Source: Cardiocondyla obscurior
Lineage: Eukaryota; Arthropoda; Insecta; Hymenoptera; Formicidae
Reading direction: 5' to 3'
NCBI RefSeq assembly: GCF_019399895.1
Contig: NC_091877.1
Coordinates: forward strand, 4,216,001 to 4,280,000
Length of the DNA: 64,000 bases
Shown: piece by piece, positions 63,638-64,000 of the stretch
How positions within the stretch are numbered: position 1 is the first letter of the stretch
How the letters are laid out: each line of letters begins with the position of its first letter
Notes under the pieces: model-generated
The model's database searches: none
What the model saw: only the letters and a program-made list of their open reading frames with translations
Told to the model about the DNA's origin: nothing
Made by a program: the position numbers and the translations under genes

Positions 63638-64000
63638 ATGTGCCCGCCGAGTCAGGCTAATTACTGTAGAGTCAACGAAAGAAACTACGCGTTATTAAAT
63701 CTAACTGCTACTAGATCAGAGTGGATAGCAAACGCTTGCTGTGTCCATAAAATATACCGACGACATCGCGAAACTCGTGAGCTATATTGTCTCGGTTGTG
63801 CACCCTTAATAGACTCTTTCAAATCCAACTTTGTACACGTCGTCGATCATTACCTGTATTTCGGGAACGCTCCTAATACATTAAAGTGTCGCGAGTGTAG
63901 AATAAAATTAGAGCTGTCGGAAGCTTACAGGAATTGTGGCGTTTGCCCCTTAGTTCATCGCGATTTTATACGTTATCTTGAATTAAGCGGAGATACAGTA
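63638..64000 (+). CDS. LTR-encoded ORF2, zinc-binding protein (LTR-A, 3' copy, partial)
   Basis: First 121 codons of the copy of ORF2 at 53,577-53,999, without differences in the part visible; truncated only by the window end. ORF3 should follow from about 64,071. Confidence 0.65.
   Translation, partial: MCPPSQANYCRVNERNYALLNLTATRSEWIANACCVHKIYRRHRETRELYCLGCAPLIDSFKSNFVHVVDHYLYFGNAPNTLKCRECRIKLELSEAYRNCGVCPLVHRDFIRYLELSGDTV

Larger units (their letters stand above)
52440..64000 (+). mobile_element. Full-length env-bearing Ty3/gypsy element, LTR-A family (3' end beyond window)
   Basis: Order: 5' LTR, primer-binding site, leader repeats, gag, -1 frameshift, pol (protease, reverse transcriptase, RNase H, integrase), env, polypurine tract, 3' LTR. 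Corresponding LTR positions are separated by exactly 10,061 bp, and I saw no difference between them over the sections compared. All long frames are intact. The element sits in an LTR-C relic; the 4 bp before it are AATG. Total length, if the second LTR is complete, would be about 12.2 kb, long for a Ty3/gypsy element because of the 2.1-kb LTRs. Confidence 0.93.
62501..64000 (+). repeat. 3' LTR (LTR-A), cut by window end
   Basis: Identical in every stretch I compared to 52,440-53,939, including TATA box (62,628-62,635), 51-bp repeat (62,750-62,851), stacked hairpins (62,944-62,974) and ORFs. The remaining 647 bp lie to the right of the window. Confidence 0.95.

Overview
The window looks like insect (arthropod) heterochromatin, probably pericentromeric or another satellite-rich region. 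A head-to-tail satellite array fills the left 60 percent. A nest of Ty3/gypsy-type LTR retroelements with an env gene fills most of the rest. There are no bacterial operon features, tRNA/rRNA genes or intact host genes. The species cannot be named from this sequence; an insect, possibly a hymenopteran, is my guess from the kind of env-bearing element and its captured glycoprotein.

Region 1 (1-38,335) is one satellite of about 117-bp monomers, all in one orientation, roughly 326 copies by length. There are two subfamilies. Type A (1-7,743, scattered in 34,210-36,490, and in the decayed right edge) has CACAATGATACGTTGCCAG or close variants after the shared GACGTCACCG block. Type B (7,744-34,209 and 36,490-38,110) has CACGACGTCACGTGGTCAG there instead. 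Every monomer keeps a TGACGTCA palindrome and most carry CACGTG palindromes. Because 117 = 3 x 39, long reading frames appear on both strands; I treat them as by-products of the repeat. The array holds multi-monomer higher-order repeats, a chimeric A/B zone, and patches of indel-rich monomers that may be assembly error.

Region 2 (38,336-52,439) holds a 551-bp TA-flanked MITE with about 196-bp inverted repeats, then a nest of solo or broken LTRs of three related families, here called LTR-A, LTR-B and LTR-C. Each LTR is unusually long (2.1-2.4 kb) and encodes three small ORFs: ORF1 (basic, about 105 aa), ORF2 and ORF3 (about 140 aa each, paralogous CxxC zinc-binding proteins beginning Met-Cys-Pro). 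A degraded pol piece and an unidentified coding relic lie among them.

Region 3 (52,440-64,000 and beyond) is a full-length LTR-A element: 5' LTR 52,440-54,586, a tRNA-Leu-like primer-binding site, a leader with GATA-motif repeats, intact gag, pol (reached by a -1 frameshift at a GGGAAAC heptamer), intact env, a polypurine tract, and a 3' LTR cut by the window end. The two LTRs match wherever I compared them and all frames are open, so insertion was recent. Env resembles the glycoproteins of chuvirus-like negative-strand RNA viruses rather than the usual errantivirus F-like env.

The best candidate for a new system is the LTR itself: a self-contained unit with TATA box, paired hairpins exactly 60 bp apart, a basic ORF with a splice donor in its 3' end, two paralogous zinc-finger ORFs and a poly(A) signal. 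It is kept intact even in solo LTRs, much like the accessory genes of complex retroviruses.
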